Below, piece after piece: positions 11,391 through 20,638 of a stretch of 64,000 nucleotides of DNA (position 1 is the stretch's first letter; every line of letters begins with the position of its first letter). A model generated the notes under the pieces. It ran no database searches and had not been told where the DNA came from. It saw only the letters and a program-made list of their open reading frames with translations. Origin of the DNA: an uncultured Pelagibacteraceae bacterium (GTDB lineage: Bacteria > Pseudomonadota > Alphaproteobacteria > Pelagibacterales > Pelagibacteraceae); contig CACFNI010000006.1 of NCBI GenBank assembly GCA_902567765.1, forward strand, positions 1 to 64,000, written 5' to 3'. A program made the translations under genes and the position numbers.

Positions 11391-11950
11391 TTCATTCTCA
11401 TTTTTGGAATTTCAAAAATTTTATTATTTATTTTTTGATTAGTTCTTATTTTCGAAATAAATGTAATAGCTAAATTTTGATAAATATCTTCAGTTTGCCA
11501 ACCAATTAAATTATAGTTTTTATTATTAAAATAAATATTAATTTTATTATTTTCATTTATGATCGTAAAATTATAATATTTATCATCTACATTTCTTCCT
11601 TCTAATTTTTGAATTTGATTAATAAGATAGTTCTTGTCCAATATAAGTTCCAATGGTGTTTTATTTAAAGGATAAAGATAATAATTACTTTTATTTTCAT
11701 TTGTTATAACTAAAGTTTTTCCATTAGAAACCATTATTTTTTTCTTCTTATTATCATAAATACAATAAATTTTTTTTGGATATTTGATTGTACATTCTCC
11801 GCGCTCAAATAGATCATTTATTTTTTGTTCGAATTTGAATGTTAAATTATTAGTATTTTTAAGGTTTAGTATAATTTTTTCTTTAATAGATGCATGAAGA
11901 TGCTTTGTCGTAAAAAGAAAAATTAAGACTAAAATAAAAATTCTTTTCAT
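11387..11950 (-). CDS. lolA: Outer-membrane lipoprotein carrier protein LolA
   Basis: Signal peptide; FKFEQKINDLFERGECTIKYPKKIYCIYDNKKKKIMVSNGKTLVI; downstream of ftsK. Confidence 0.82.
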   Translation of the reverse strand: MKRIFILVLIFLFTTKHLHASIKEKIILNLKNTNNLTFKFEQKINDLFERGECTIKYPKKIYCIYDNKKKKIMVSNGKTLVITNENKSNYYLYPLNKTPLELILDKNYLINQIQKLEGRNVDDKYYNFTIINENNKINIYFNNKNYNLIGWQTEDIYQNLAITFISKIRTNQKINNKIFEIPKMRMN

Positions 11951-14055
11951 TAGAGAACATCTCTTTTACCAACATGATTTGCTTTACTGACAATACCTTC
12001 AGCTTCCATCATATCAATTATTCTTGCTGCTCGATTATAACCTATCTGTAGTTTTCTCTGCAAATATGACGTTGAAGCTTTCTGTTCTGATTTAATTAAT
12101 TTTACTGCTTCTTGATAAAGTTCATCTTTTTCAGAATTATTAGAGCTATTTTCGACATCCTCTTTTTCATCTGCAAAACTTAATATCTCGTCGACATAAT
12201 CAGGATCTTCTTTAGATCTAAGATAATTATTAACTTTTTCAATTTCATTTTCTGATACAAAAGGAGCATGTATTCTGATTACTTTGTTAGCCGAAGACAT
12301 AAATAGCATATCTCCTTTTCCTAACAATTGTTCAGCCCCCTGTTCACCAAGAATTGTTCTTGAGTCAATTTTAGATGTAACTTGAAATGATATTCTGGTT
12401 GGAAAATTTGCTTTTATTGTTCCGGTTATAACATCAACACTGGGTCTTTGTGTTGCCATAATAATATGAATTCCAGCAGCTCTAGCCATTTGAGACAATT
12501 TTTGAATATAATTTTCAATTTCTTTTCCCGCTACTAGCATCAGATCTGACATTTCGTCAACAATTACTACTATGAACGGCATTGGAAGTTTATGTTTAGA
12601 GTTGTATCCTTCAATATTTCTTACACCTTCCTTACTCATCAAACGATATCTATTTTCCATTTCTTTTACTACCCAGCCTAAAACAGACGCAGCCTTTTTT
12701 GCCTCAGTAATTACTGGACATAACAAATGAGGGATACCTTCATATGGAGATAATTCTAATTTTTTTGGGTCAATTAAAATAAATTTACATTTTTCAGGAG
12801 TATGACTGTACAACAGAGAAAGAATAATAGTATTAATACAAACAGATTTTCCAGATCCAGTGGTTCCAGCTATTAACAAATGAGGCATTGAAGCTAGATC
12901 TCCAATTATTGGTGTACCCGAAATATTTTTTCCTAAGGCTATTGGCAATTTAATATCTTTTCGTGAAAAATCTTTGTTTGTTAATATTTCACTCAAATAA
13001 ACATTTTCTCTTGATGCATTTGGAATTTCAATACCAATCGTGTTACTTCCAGGAATAGTAGATATTCTTGCTGATTCAGAGCTAGTATTTCTAGCAATAT
13101 CCTCTGACAAATTTATAATTTTTGAGACTTTGACACCCGCTGCTGGCTCAAACTCATTTAAAGTAACAACAGGACCACTACTAATTTTTTTTATTTTTCC
13201 TTCAACACCAAAATCTAACAAAATTTTTTCTAAAAAGGCAGGATCAAGACCTGATGTAATTGCATCTTTATTTTTACTCTTGGTTGCTGGTGATTTTAAT
13301 AAATTTACTGATGGCAGAGTAAACTTCTTCTTGTTAGATAAATTTTCATTTTTTATTTTTGAAAAAGGAAAATTCTCTTGTATTGGATTCAAATTATTTG
13401 CAATATTTAAATTATCTATTATTGTATTACTTTTTTCACTGTCTTGTAACATTTCCTTTTTACCAAAAGTTATCTTTTTAAAATTTTTAAAGAATAAAAT
13501 TATTTTTTGGATGTTAAAATTTACGCTTATAAAAAATAAAGTAATAATAGCAATAATTAAAATATAAAAACTAATTTTTGGACTTAGATTGATCATTTCA
13601 AATAAAAAACTATTATTTAAAAATTTTCCAACAAATCCTCCATTGCCATTAATTGATAACCAAAAAGGTTCTGAATAATAAAAGGTAAAAAATAAAGATC
13701 CACACAAACAATATAAAATGGTAAAAAATAAATTTTCAATTAAAATAATGGTTTTTTTATTTTTTATTACATTAATGCCTGTTATGAAAATTGTGACTGA
13801 AAAAAAAATTGAGATAAGGCCAATTGATTGGAAAAAAAAATCTGAAATAACACTTCCTTTATATCCAAGTATATTTTTAATTTCTTTCTCACCTGTATAT
13901 ATAAAATTTGGGTCCTCAGGAGAATGACTGATCAAAGATATTAAAAGAAGCAAACCCAGTGTAGCGACGCAAAGTCCCACAAGTTCGATTAACCGATTAA
14001 TAACGAAATCAAAGCTATTTTTAGCAATTTTTTTTATTTCCATAAAATGAATCAA
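11950..14055 (-). CDS. ftsK: DNA translocase FtsK/SpoIIIE
   Basis: N-terminal TM segments; GTTGSGKSVCINTII Walker A; C-terminal winged-helix gamma domain. Confidence 0.96.
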   Translation of the reverse strand: MIHFMEIKKIAKNSFDFVINRLIELVGLCVATLGLLLLISLISHSPEDPNFIYTGEKEIKNILGYKGSVISDFFFQSIGLISIFFSVTIFITGINVIKNKKTIILIENLFFTILYCLCGSLFFTFYYSEPFWLSINGNGGFVGKFLNNSFLFEMINLSPKISFYILIIAIITLFFISVNFNIQKIILFFKNFKKITFGKKEMLQDSEKSNTIIDNLNIANNLNPIQENFPFSKIKNENLSNKKKFTLPSVNLLKSPATKSKNKDAITSGLDPAFLEKILLDFGVEGKIKKISSGPVVTLNEFEPAAGVKVSKIINLSEDIARNTSSESARISTIPGSNTIGIEIPNASRENVYLSEILTNKDFSRKDIKLPIALGKNISGTPIIGDLASMPHLLIAGTTGSGKSVCINTIILSLLYSHTPEKCKFILIDPKKLELSPYEGIPHLLCPVITEAKKAASVLGWVVKEMENRYRLMSKEGVRNIEGYNSKHKLPMPFIVVIVDEMSDLMLVAGKEIENYIQKLSQMARAAGIHIIMATQRPSVDVITGTIKANFPTRISFQVTSKIDSRTILGEQGAEQLLGKGDMLFMSSANKVIRIHAPFVSENEIEKVNNYLRSKEDPDYVDEILSFADEKEDVENSSNNSEKDELYQEAVKLIKSEQKASTSYLQRKLQIGYNRAARIIDMMEAEGIVSKANHVGKRDVL

Positions 14056-14106
14056 ATTAATAACTTTGTATCACTTAATATTTATTGTTAAAATTAAATT
14101 TTAAAT

Positions 14107-15198
14107 ATGAATGTGTGTTTAATTGGTAATAATTTAATAACTCTTTCATTAGCTAAAAACTTAACAAATAAGAATATTAAAGTTTTTAACTATGTACAAA
14201 GTAATAAAAAAAAATCAAATACAAGAACAATTGGAATCACTAGAGATAATCTTCAGTTTTTTAATGAAGAAATTTTAAATATTAAAAAAAAAATGATTTG
14301 GGATATTAAAAAAATAGACGTTTACAGTGAAAAATACAAAAAACAAAAGATATTAAATTTTGAGAACTATAAAAAAAGTCTATTTTATATGATTAAAAAT
14401 GATGAAATCTATAATTTATTAGAGAAAAATTTAAAAAAAAATTTTCTTTATAAAAAAATTTATCTAAAAAACAGTAATCTATTGAAAAAAGTAGTAAAAA
14501 AAAATTTTGACATAGTAATTAATTGTGATCAAAACAATATTATTTCAAAAGAGATATTTTTTAAAAAAATTACAAAGAATTATAATAGTAAAGCATTTAC
14601 TTGCATCATCAATCATAAAAGAATAAACAATAAAGTAGCTTCACAAATTTTTACGAAATATGGACCAATTGCATTTCTGCCTATTTCGAACTCTAAGACA
14701 TCAATAGTTTTTTCAGTAGACTTAAATAAAATAAAACTAAATGAAATAAAAGTTATAGATTTAATAAATTATTATAATTTTAAATATGAAATACAAAACT
14801 TTTCTGAAGTAGAAGTTTTTGATTTGTCATTTTCTACATTAAGAAATTATTTTCAAAAAAATATTTTAGCATTTGGCGATATCATACATAAGGTTCATCC
14901 CCTTGCTGGTCAAGGCTTTAATATAAGTTTAAGAGATCTTCAAGTTCTCTCAAAGCTTATTCAAAAAAAAATAAATCTTGGTTTACCATTAGATATTTCA
15001 ATCTTTCAGGAATTTGAAAATAATACTAAACATCTAAATTATGTTTTTATATCTGGAATTGATTTAATTTATGAATTTTTTAAATTTGATAATAAAATAA
15101 AAAATAATATATCGAATATATTTTTTAAAATAATAGACAAAAATAAAAACCTTAACAAATTTTTTTCTAGTTATGCCAACAAAGGTTTGGTTCTATAG
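14107..15198 (+). CDS. UbiH/Coq6-like FAD-dependent monooxygenase, divergent
   Basis: C-terminal LAFGDIIHKVHPLAGQGFNISLRDLQVLSKLI matches the UbiH/Coq6 GD-H-HP-AGQG-N-D signature. Confidence 0.75.
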   Translation: MNVCLIGNNLITLSLAKNLTNKNIKVFNYVQSNKKKSNTRTIGITRDNLQFFNEEILNIKKKMIWDIKKIDVYSEKYKKQKILNFENYKKSLFYMIKNDEIYNLLEKNLKKNFLYKKIYLKNSNLLKKVVKKNFDIVINCDQNNIISKEIFFKKITKNYNSKAFTCIINHKRINNKVASQIFTKYGPIAFLPISNSKTSIVFSVDLNKIKLNEIKVIDLINYYNFKYEIQNFSEVEVFDLSFSTLRNYFQKNILAFGDIIHKVHPLAGQGFNISLRDLQVLSKLIQKKINLGLPLDISIFQEFENNTKHLNYVFISGIDLIYEFFKFDNKIKNNISNIFFKIIDKNKNLNKFFSSYANKGLVL

Positions 15199-15843
15199 CT
15201 ATTGAAGTGTGCTATTATCAAAGTTATCTAAAACATATGTTTTGAGTATTTCCTCTAACTTATCTTTTCTCATACTCAAATTTTTTGTCTCTAGAAGAAT
15301 TTGTTTTTCCTCAAGAGAAAATGGCGAGCCCATTGCAAGAGCATTAATTGTTTGTTCTAAATTTTGTTTTTCAAGTTCATTCCAATTAATTGCAAAACCT
15401 TTTTTTTCAAAAAAATTCTTAAAATCTTTAAATATAAGCTTTAAATCAGAAAATTTTATATCTTCTTTATTTATATCAGTATCATTTTGAAAATCATCAA
15501 AACTAATTCTACATTCACGGTAAAGTTTGTCGTTTTTTATTTCCTCAATTATTTTAAATCTAGATAAACCGTTTAGTACAATTAAATATCTTCCATCTTG
15601 AGTTTCACTAAAACTTGTTATTTTTCCTAAACAACCAATATCGTAAAGACTTTCAAAGGATTTCCCGATGTTTTTTTTTGGTTGAACCATCCCAATTAAT
15701 CTGGAACTTTTCATACTATCATTAATCATTTTAATATATCTTGGCTCAAAAATATTTAATGGAACATTAGTATTTGGAAAGAAAATAAAATTAGACAAAG
15801 GAAAAACAGAAATTCTATTAGGAAATTTTTCTTTTTTATTCAT
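15199..15843 (-). CDS. Lon protease N-terminal (substrate-binding) domain protein
   Basis: ISVFPLSNFIFFPNTNVPLNIFEPRYIKMINDSM; GCLGKITSFSETQDGRYLIVLNG. Confidence 0.85.
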   Translation of the reverse strand: MNKKEKFPNRISVFPLSNFIFFPNTNVPLNIFEPRYIKMINDSMKSSRLIGMVQPKKNIGKSFESLYDIGCLGKITSFSETQDGRYLIVLNGLSRFKIIEEIKNDKLYRECRISFDDFQNDTDINKEDIKFSDLKLIFKDFKNFFEKKGFAINWNELEKQNLEQTINALAMGSPFSLEEKQILLETKNLSMRKDKLEEILKTYVLDNFDNSTLQ

Positions 15844-15930
15844 AATTTGTTAGTTGATTATATCATTAATGAATAAAATTTAATAATACTTGCAATAAAA
15901 AATACCTCTATTTATAATCAGCTTTAATAA

Positions 15931-16005
15931 GCGGGCATAGCTCAGTGGTAGAGCGTCTCGTTGCCAACGAGAAGGTCGAGGGTTCGACCCCCTTTGCCCG
16001 CTCCA
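15931..16005 (+). tRNA. tRNA-Gly (anticodon GCC), CCA encoded
   Basis: Acceptor GCGGGCA/TGCCCGC + T + CCA; D-stem GCTC/GAGC; anticodon stem TCTCG/CGAGA with loop TTGCCAA; T-arm GAGGG-TTCGACC-CCCTT. Confidence 0.96.
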
Positions 16006-16017
16006 TAAAGGAGTTTT

Positions 16018-16362
16018 ATGAGCGATTTATCAGAAAAAAAATGTATTCCATGCGAAGGTGGCATTCCTTCTTTTGATATAAATGAGATACATAAATATTT
16101 AAAAAAAGTAGATGGATGGGATGTTAAGCAAGACGAGTCTAAAAATTTTTATTTAATTAAAGAATTTAAGTTTGAAAATTTCATTAACAGTCAAAAATTT
16201 ATAAATAAAGTTGGAAATATTGCAGAAACTGAAGGTCATCATCCTGATATTTGGTTTGGATGGGGGTATGCAAAAATCAAAATATTTACCCACGCGATAA
16301 AAGGATTGGCAGAGAGTGATTTTATATTAGCTGCTAAAATTGATAAAATTCCTAATGTCTAA
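16018..16362 (+). CDS. phhB: Pterin-4a-carbinolamine dehydratase
   Basis: ETEGHHPDIWFGWGYAKIKIFTHAIKGLAESDFILAAKID. Confidence 0.9.
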   Translation: MSDLSEKKCIPCEGGIPSFDINEIHKYLKKVDGWDVKQDESKNFYLIKEFKFENFINSQKFINKVGNIAETEGHHPDIWFGWGYAKIKIFTHAIKGLAESDFILAAKIDKIPNV

Positions 16363-17893
16363 AGTGTCTAGTTTTAGAAAAAATTAATATAGTTTTAGTT
16401 TGATTTGCAAAATTAATAATTTCTTTATCTCTTATTGATCCAGATGGCTGAATTACAGCTGAAACACCGGAATTAACTAAAGTTTCAATACCATCAACAA
16501 AAGGAAAAAAAGCATCTGATGCAGCAATTATTTTATTACTATTTTCAGATTTTTGAAATTTTTTCATTTTATTAATAGCAATTTTACAACTGTCTAGTCT
16601 ACTTGGTTGTCCAGAACCAATTCCTACGGTTGATGTATCGTTAGCTAAAACTATCGCATTTGATTTAACATATCTACATACATTAAATGCAAATAATAAA
16701 CTATTAAAAGTTTTTTTATCAGGTTTTGTTTTTGATACAATTTTAAAATTTCTTTTTGAAAAAAAAGAATCATCATTTGTTTGAATTAAAAAATTATCAA
16801 AATTTGAAATTACGCTTTGAGTATCCTTACTAGTAGATTCTAGGGCATCGATTATTCTGAGGTTTTTTCTTTTTTTTAAGATTTTGATTGCATCTTTATC
16901 TATCTTGTTTCCAATAATAACTTCAAAAAAAGTCTTATTCAATTCAGTTGCGAGTTTTTTATTTATTTTAAAGTTACAACAAACAATTCCTCCAAAAGCA
17001 CTAATCGGGTCACAATTCAGAGCTTGTTTAAAACTTTTTATCTTATCTTTGTTTATTGAAACACCACTTGGATTTGCATGTTTAACAATTACAGTTCCAG
17101 TATTTCTTGGTAACGATTTTGTTATAGATATTGCAGAAAAAATATCATTATAATTATTGTAACTAAGTTGTTTACCACTTAATTGTTTAATATTTAAATT
17201 TTTCTTTTTCGAGTATAAAGCACCTGATTGATGGGGATTTTCACCATATCTTAATTTTTCAATTAAATTTCCATATAAAATTTTTCTCGTAGGGAACTTG
17301 TTTAATGACAAAGTATTAAAGTATTCAGATATCACAGAATCGTAATAAGCTGTCTCAAAAAATGCCGCCTCTGACATTTCTTGTCTAAATTTTAAAGAAG
17401 TACCTCCATTATTAAAATTAAGCTCTTTGATTAATTTTGAGTATTGGTCGACTTTTGTAATAACTGTAACAAAGTTATAATTTTTTGCAGCAGCTCTAAC
17501 CATCGTAGGTCCACCTACATCAATATTTTCAATTATTTTAGAGTGATTTTTAGACTTTTTTAAAGCTTCTTCAAATGGATAAAAGTTTACAATGACCAAA
17601 TCAATTTCTTCAAATTTATTTACTAATAATTGTTTTTTATGCTTTTTATTTTTTCTCTTACTTAAAATTCCAGCATGTATTTTAGGGTGTAGCGTTTTAA
17701 CTCTTCCATCCAATATTTCTGAAAATTTAGTATAGTCCGAAATTTCAGTACACCTATATTTAAGTTTTCTTATTTCCTTATAAGTTCCTCCAGAACTAAT
17801 TATCTCTATTTTATATTTCTTTAAAGTTTTTAAAATAGAAATCAAATTTTGTTTATTTGACAATGAAATTATAGCTCTTTTTATTTTTCTCAT
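16352..17893 (-). CDS. purH: Bifunctional AICAR formyltransferase / IMP cyclohydrolase
   Basis: RVKTLHPKIHAGIL; DLVIVNFYPFEEAL; ENIDVGGPTMVRAAAKN; LRYGENPHQSGALY. Confidence 0.96.
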   Translation of the reverse strand: MRKIKRAIISLSNKQNLISILKTLKKYKIEIISSGGTYKEIRKLKYRCTEISDYTKFSEILDGRVKTLHPKIHAGILSKRKNKKHKKQLLVNKFEEIDLVIVNFYPFEEALKKSKNHSKIIENIDVGGPTMVRAAAKNYNFVTVITKVDQYSKLIKELNFNNGGTSLKFRQEMSEAAFFETAYYDSVISEYFNTLSLNKFPTRKILYGNLIEKLRYGENPHQSGALYSKKKNLNIKQLSGKQLSYNNYNDIFSAISITKSLPRNTGTVIVKHANPSGVSINKDKIKSFKQALNCDPISAFGGIVCCNFKINKKLATELNKTFFEVIIGNKIDKDAIKILKKRKNLRIIDALESTSKDTQSVISNFDNFLIQTNDDSFFSKRNFKIVSKTKPDKKTFNSLLFAFNVCRYVKSNAIVLANDTSTVGIGSGQPSRLDSCKIAINKMKKFQKSENSNKIIAASDAFFPFVDGIETLVNSGVSAVIQPSGSIRDKEIINFANQTKTILIFSKTRHFRH

Positions 17894-19524
17894 TAGATTT
17901 TATTTAGGACCCATTTTATATTCTGATTTTCATTTTGTGTCATTCCAGAAATAAATATATTTTGATTTTCTACAAAAGTATTTTTTTTACCAAAATATAG
18001 GCCTGTTTCTAAATTTATTTCATAGTTTTCAGTTGTAAACTTCCAACCTTCTTTATCAACCTCTATAAAAATAGATTTTTTGTCTTGTGTTTTCATTACC
18101 TTTGAAGTCGGTAATAAATGAAAACGTATTTCAAAATTAACTTTTTTATAATTTTTTTTTTTAATAATACTATCTGTTCCAATAAATTTATTCTGTTCAG
18201 GATAAAATTCTATTTTTCGTTCATGGATTATTCCATATTTTTTTAGATAACCATTGTGTGAAGCAATTATGTTCCAGTAATTTTTCTCGAAAATACTAGA
18301 CTTATTTAAAATTTTTAAACTCTGTTCAACAAGTGAGCTTTTACTTCCAACTTTTTGTAACTTACATGAGGAACTATTATCAATAATTAAAGTGCTATGA
18401 TTTGCCGTAGCTTTAGATAATCCATTTAATTTATGTTTATGATTTTGAAAATATCCAGAATTGCATATTATTTTGTTCTGATTTGATATAATTTCAAAAG
18501 ATAAGGACCCTAATTGATAATCTTTAGAAAATTTTTTTTCTGGACTTTGCCCAACATCCATCACCAAAGCGATCCTCTTATTTTTTTGAATTGAGTAACC
18601 ACCAATTTCTTGATTTTCATTTTTAAATTTATATCCAAATTTTAAAAGGTAATTATCAAAATCTTCGTTGTTAGTGTCATAATTTCCATTGAATAGGGCG
18701 CTTTGTTTTAAGCCTTGAGATACTAATGAATAAGCATTTCCCAAGTTAAATATAGTCTCATTTATATATTCAGGGATATCACTCTGAGATTCTTTTAACC
18801 ATTCTCGGATTAAAATAAAATATTTATAATAAAAAACTAATTGTCTTATATTTCTAGACTTTGGAAAACCTTCCGTATCTAAAGAATATTTAATTATTTT
18901 TTTTAAAAAATTTAAACCAAACTCCAAATATTTTAAATTGTTTTGATATGATAAACCCACAAGTATTACTGCTGAACAACCCAAAATCTTATCATCAAGA
19001 TTTTCTGATCTTTCTATTTCGTTTATTAAATGATTAGTTTGTTTTTGAATTATATTATTAAATTTTTTCTTATAATCCTCATTACTTTCTTCATAAGTTA
19101 ATTTTGAATTAGAAATCCAGGCAATTATTCTTTTTGAAAGAATATCTATCTTCCAGTTTTTTACATTGTATTTATTGTTAGATTTAATCCAATTTAAAAT
19201 TATTGACTGGGTAATATTTTTAGAGGACTTAAGATCTAAAGTGAAAAGCCAAAAAAAATTATGTAACTTTTCATAATCTTTTTTTTTGATATTTTCGTTA
19301 GCCCATATTGATACTAAAGAAAAATCCTCAATTTTATTTTTTTTTTTATTATATTTTATAATACAATCAGTTATTCCAGGACTTGGTTTATACTCTAAAA
19401 TTTTATTTTCAGTTTTCGATATTTTCTTATTATAAATTATTGAATTTAAATAAAAACTTCTAGTTTTATTTGTAAAGAAAAAAAAAAATTGATTTATATA
19501 ATTAAATGAATTTTTTAAAATCAT
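17893..19524 (-). CDS. Heparinase II/III family protein
   Basis: Length and C-terminal pattern (VMDVGQSP...GSLSFEIIS...NSGYFQ...ATANHSTLIIDNSSS); located beside purH. Confidence 0.8.
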   Translation of the reverse strand: MILKNSFNYINQFFFFFTNKTRSFYLNSIIYNKKISKTENKILEYKPSPGITDCIIKYNKKKNKIEDFSLVSIWANENIKKKDYEKLHNFFWLFTLDLKSSKNITQSIILNWIKSNNKYNVKNWKIDILSKRIIAWISNSKLTYEESNEDYKKKFNNIIQKQTNHLINEIERSENLDDKILGCSAVILVGLSYQNNLKYLEFGLNFLKKIIKYSLDTEGFPKSRNIRQLVFYYKYFILIREWLKESQSDIPEYINETIFNLGNAYSLVSQGLKQSALFNGNYDTNNEDFDNYLLKFGYKFKNENQEIGGYSIQKNKRIALVMDVGQSPEKKFSKDYQLGSLSFEIISNQNKIICNSGYFQNHKHKLNGLSKATANHSTLIIDNSSSCKLQKVGSKSSLVEQSLKILNKSSIFEKNYWNIIASHNGYLKKYGIIHERKIEFYPEQNKFIGTDSIIKKKNYKKVNFEIRFHLLPTSKVMKTQDKKSIFIEVDKEGWKFTTENYEINLETGLYFGKKNTFVENQNIFISGMTQNENQNIKWVLNKI

Positions 19525-19527
19525 TTT

Positions 19528-20187
19528 TCAACTAGATTTAAGAATATCAATATTTCTTTTTATATCACCATTATTACTTTTAAAAATTGTTGTTCCTGAC
19601 ACAAGTATATTTGCCCCAGCATCAATTACAGTTTTACTATTTTCAAAATTTATTCCACCATCCACTTCAATATCAAATTTAAGATTTTCTTTATCTTTTA
19701 TTTCTCTTAATTTTTTAATTTTACCAACAACTTCAGGTATGAATTTTTGTCCACCAAACCCTGGGTGAACACTCATTACTAAAACTAAATCAATATCCTT
19801 CAAATTTTCTTCAATCAATTCAATCTTCGAATCTGGATTTAAAGATACCCCAACTTTTTTATTTAAACTTTTTATTAAATCTAATGACTCTTTTAAATTT
19901 TCAGTGGCCTCTGGATGTATTGTAATAAGATTAGCGCCAGCATCAGCAAAATCTTTAATGTATTTATGAACAGGGGATATCATTAAGTGAACATCAAAAA
20001 TAAGACTTGTATACTTTCTTAAACTTTTTATTACTGGTGGGCCAATTGTCAAATTCGGAACAAAATGACCATCCATAACATCTACATGTATCATGTCAGC
20101 TCCTGCTTCTTCTAATCTTTTTATTTCTTTTCCCAATTGGCTAAAGTCAGCTGAAAGTATTGATGGTGAAATTTTTATTTTTTTCAT
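19528..20187 (-). CDS. rpe: Ribulose-phosphate 3-epimerase
   Basis: ISPSILSADFSQLGKEIKRLEEAGADMIHVDVMDGHFVPNLTIGP; MSVHPGFGGQKFI. Confidence 0.97.
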   Translation of the reverse strand: MKKIKISPSILSADFSQLGKEIKRLEEAGADMIHVDVMDGHFVPNLTIGPPVIKSLRKYTSLIFDVHLMISPVHKYIKDFADAGANLITIHPEATENLKESLDLIKSLNKKVGVSLNPDSKIELIEENLKDIDLVLVMSVHPGFGGQKFIPEVVGKIKKLREIKDKENLKFDIEVDGGINFENSKTVIDAGANILVSGTTIFKSNNGDIKRNIDILKSS

Positions 20188-20231
20188 TAATTGATTACTT
20201 AACTAGTATCAATTTTATTTTTTAATTTGAA

Positions 20232-20582
20232 TTATTTTTTACCAAAAATTTGGTAAATTTGTGATGCAATTTCACTTTCTAGAGGAAAAGACAGCATTCC
20301 CATGACAGAATATCCCAGTAAATAAGGAAATAAGTAAAATCTAAACATGAAAAAAAACCAAGCTACATAAAGTGGGACAATGGGTCTTACTATGAAGGTA
20401 GGTGTTATTGGTTTGAATAAATTTATTAATGGATCAGTAAGCTTTACAAAAACTTTCATGAAGAAAAACTCAGAATTTTCTCTTTGGAAGATATTCATAG
20501 CCACTCTTCCAATTAGTGTCCACATGATCATACCCATTACATAATCAATTAAATAAACTAATGGATGAAAATCTGCAGACAT
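20232..20582 (-). CDS. Conserved membrane protein (possibly YggT-like)
   Basis: Hydrophobic; LTDPLINLFKPITPTF and VPLYVAWFFFMFRFYLFPYLLGYSVMGML resemble YggT-type segments. Confidence 0.6.
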   Translation of the reverse strand: MSADFHPLVYLIDYVMGMIMWTLIGRVAMNIFQRENSEFFFMKVFVKLTDPLINLFKPITPTFIVRPIVPLYVAWFFFMFRFYLFPYLLGYSVMGMLSFPLESEIASQIYQIFGKK

Positions 20583-20600
20583 GTATTTAAGACTTAATAA

Positions 20601-20625
20601 AAGGGGCGATAATATTTCGCCCCTT
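20601..20625 (-). terminator. Intrinsic terminator of the symporter operon (minus strand)
   Basis: Minus-strand AAGGGGCGAAATATTATCGCCCCTT followed by TTATT, directly after the symporter stop at 20639. Confidence 0.8.
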
Positions 20626-20638
20626 AAATTTTAATTAT

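Noticed and set aside
13040-13567. Plus-strand ORF of 175 aa
   Set aside because: Antisense to ftsK, hydrophobic low-complexity translation without homology signature.
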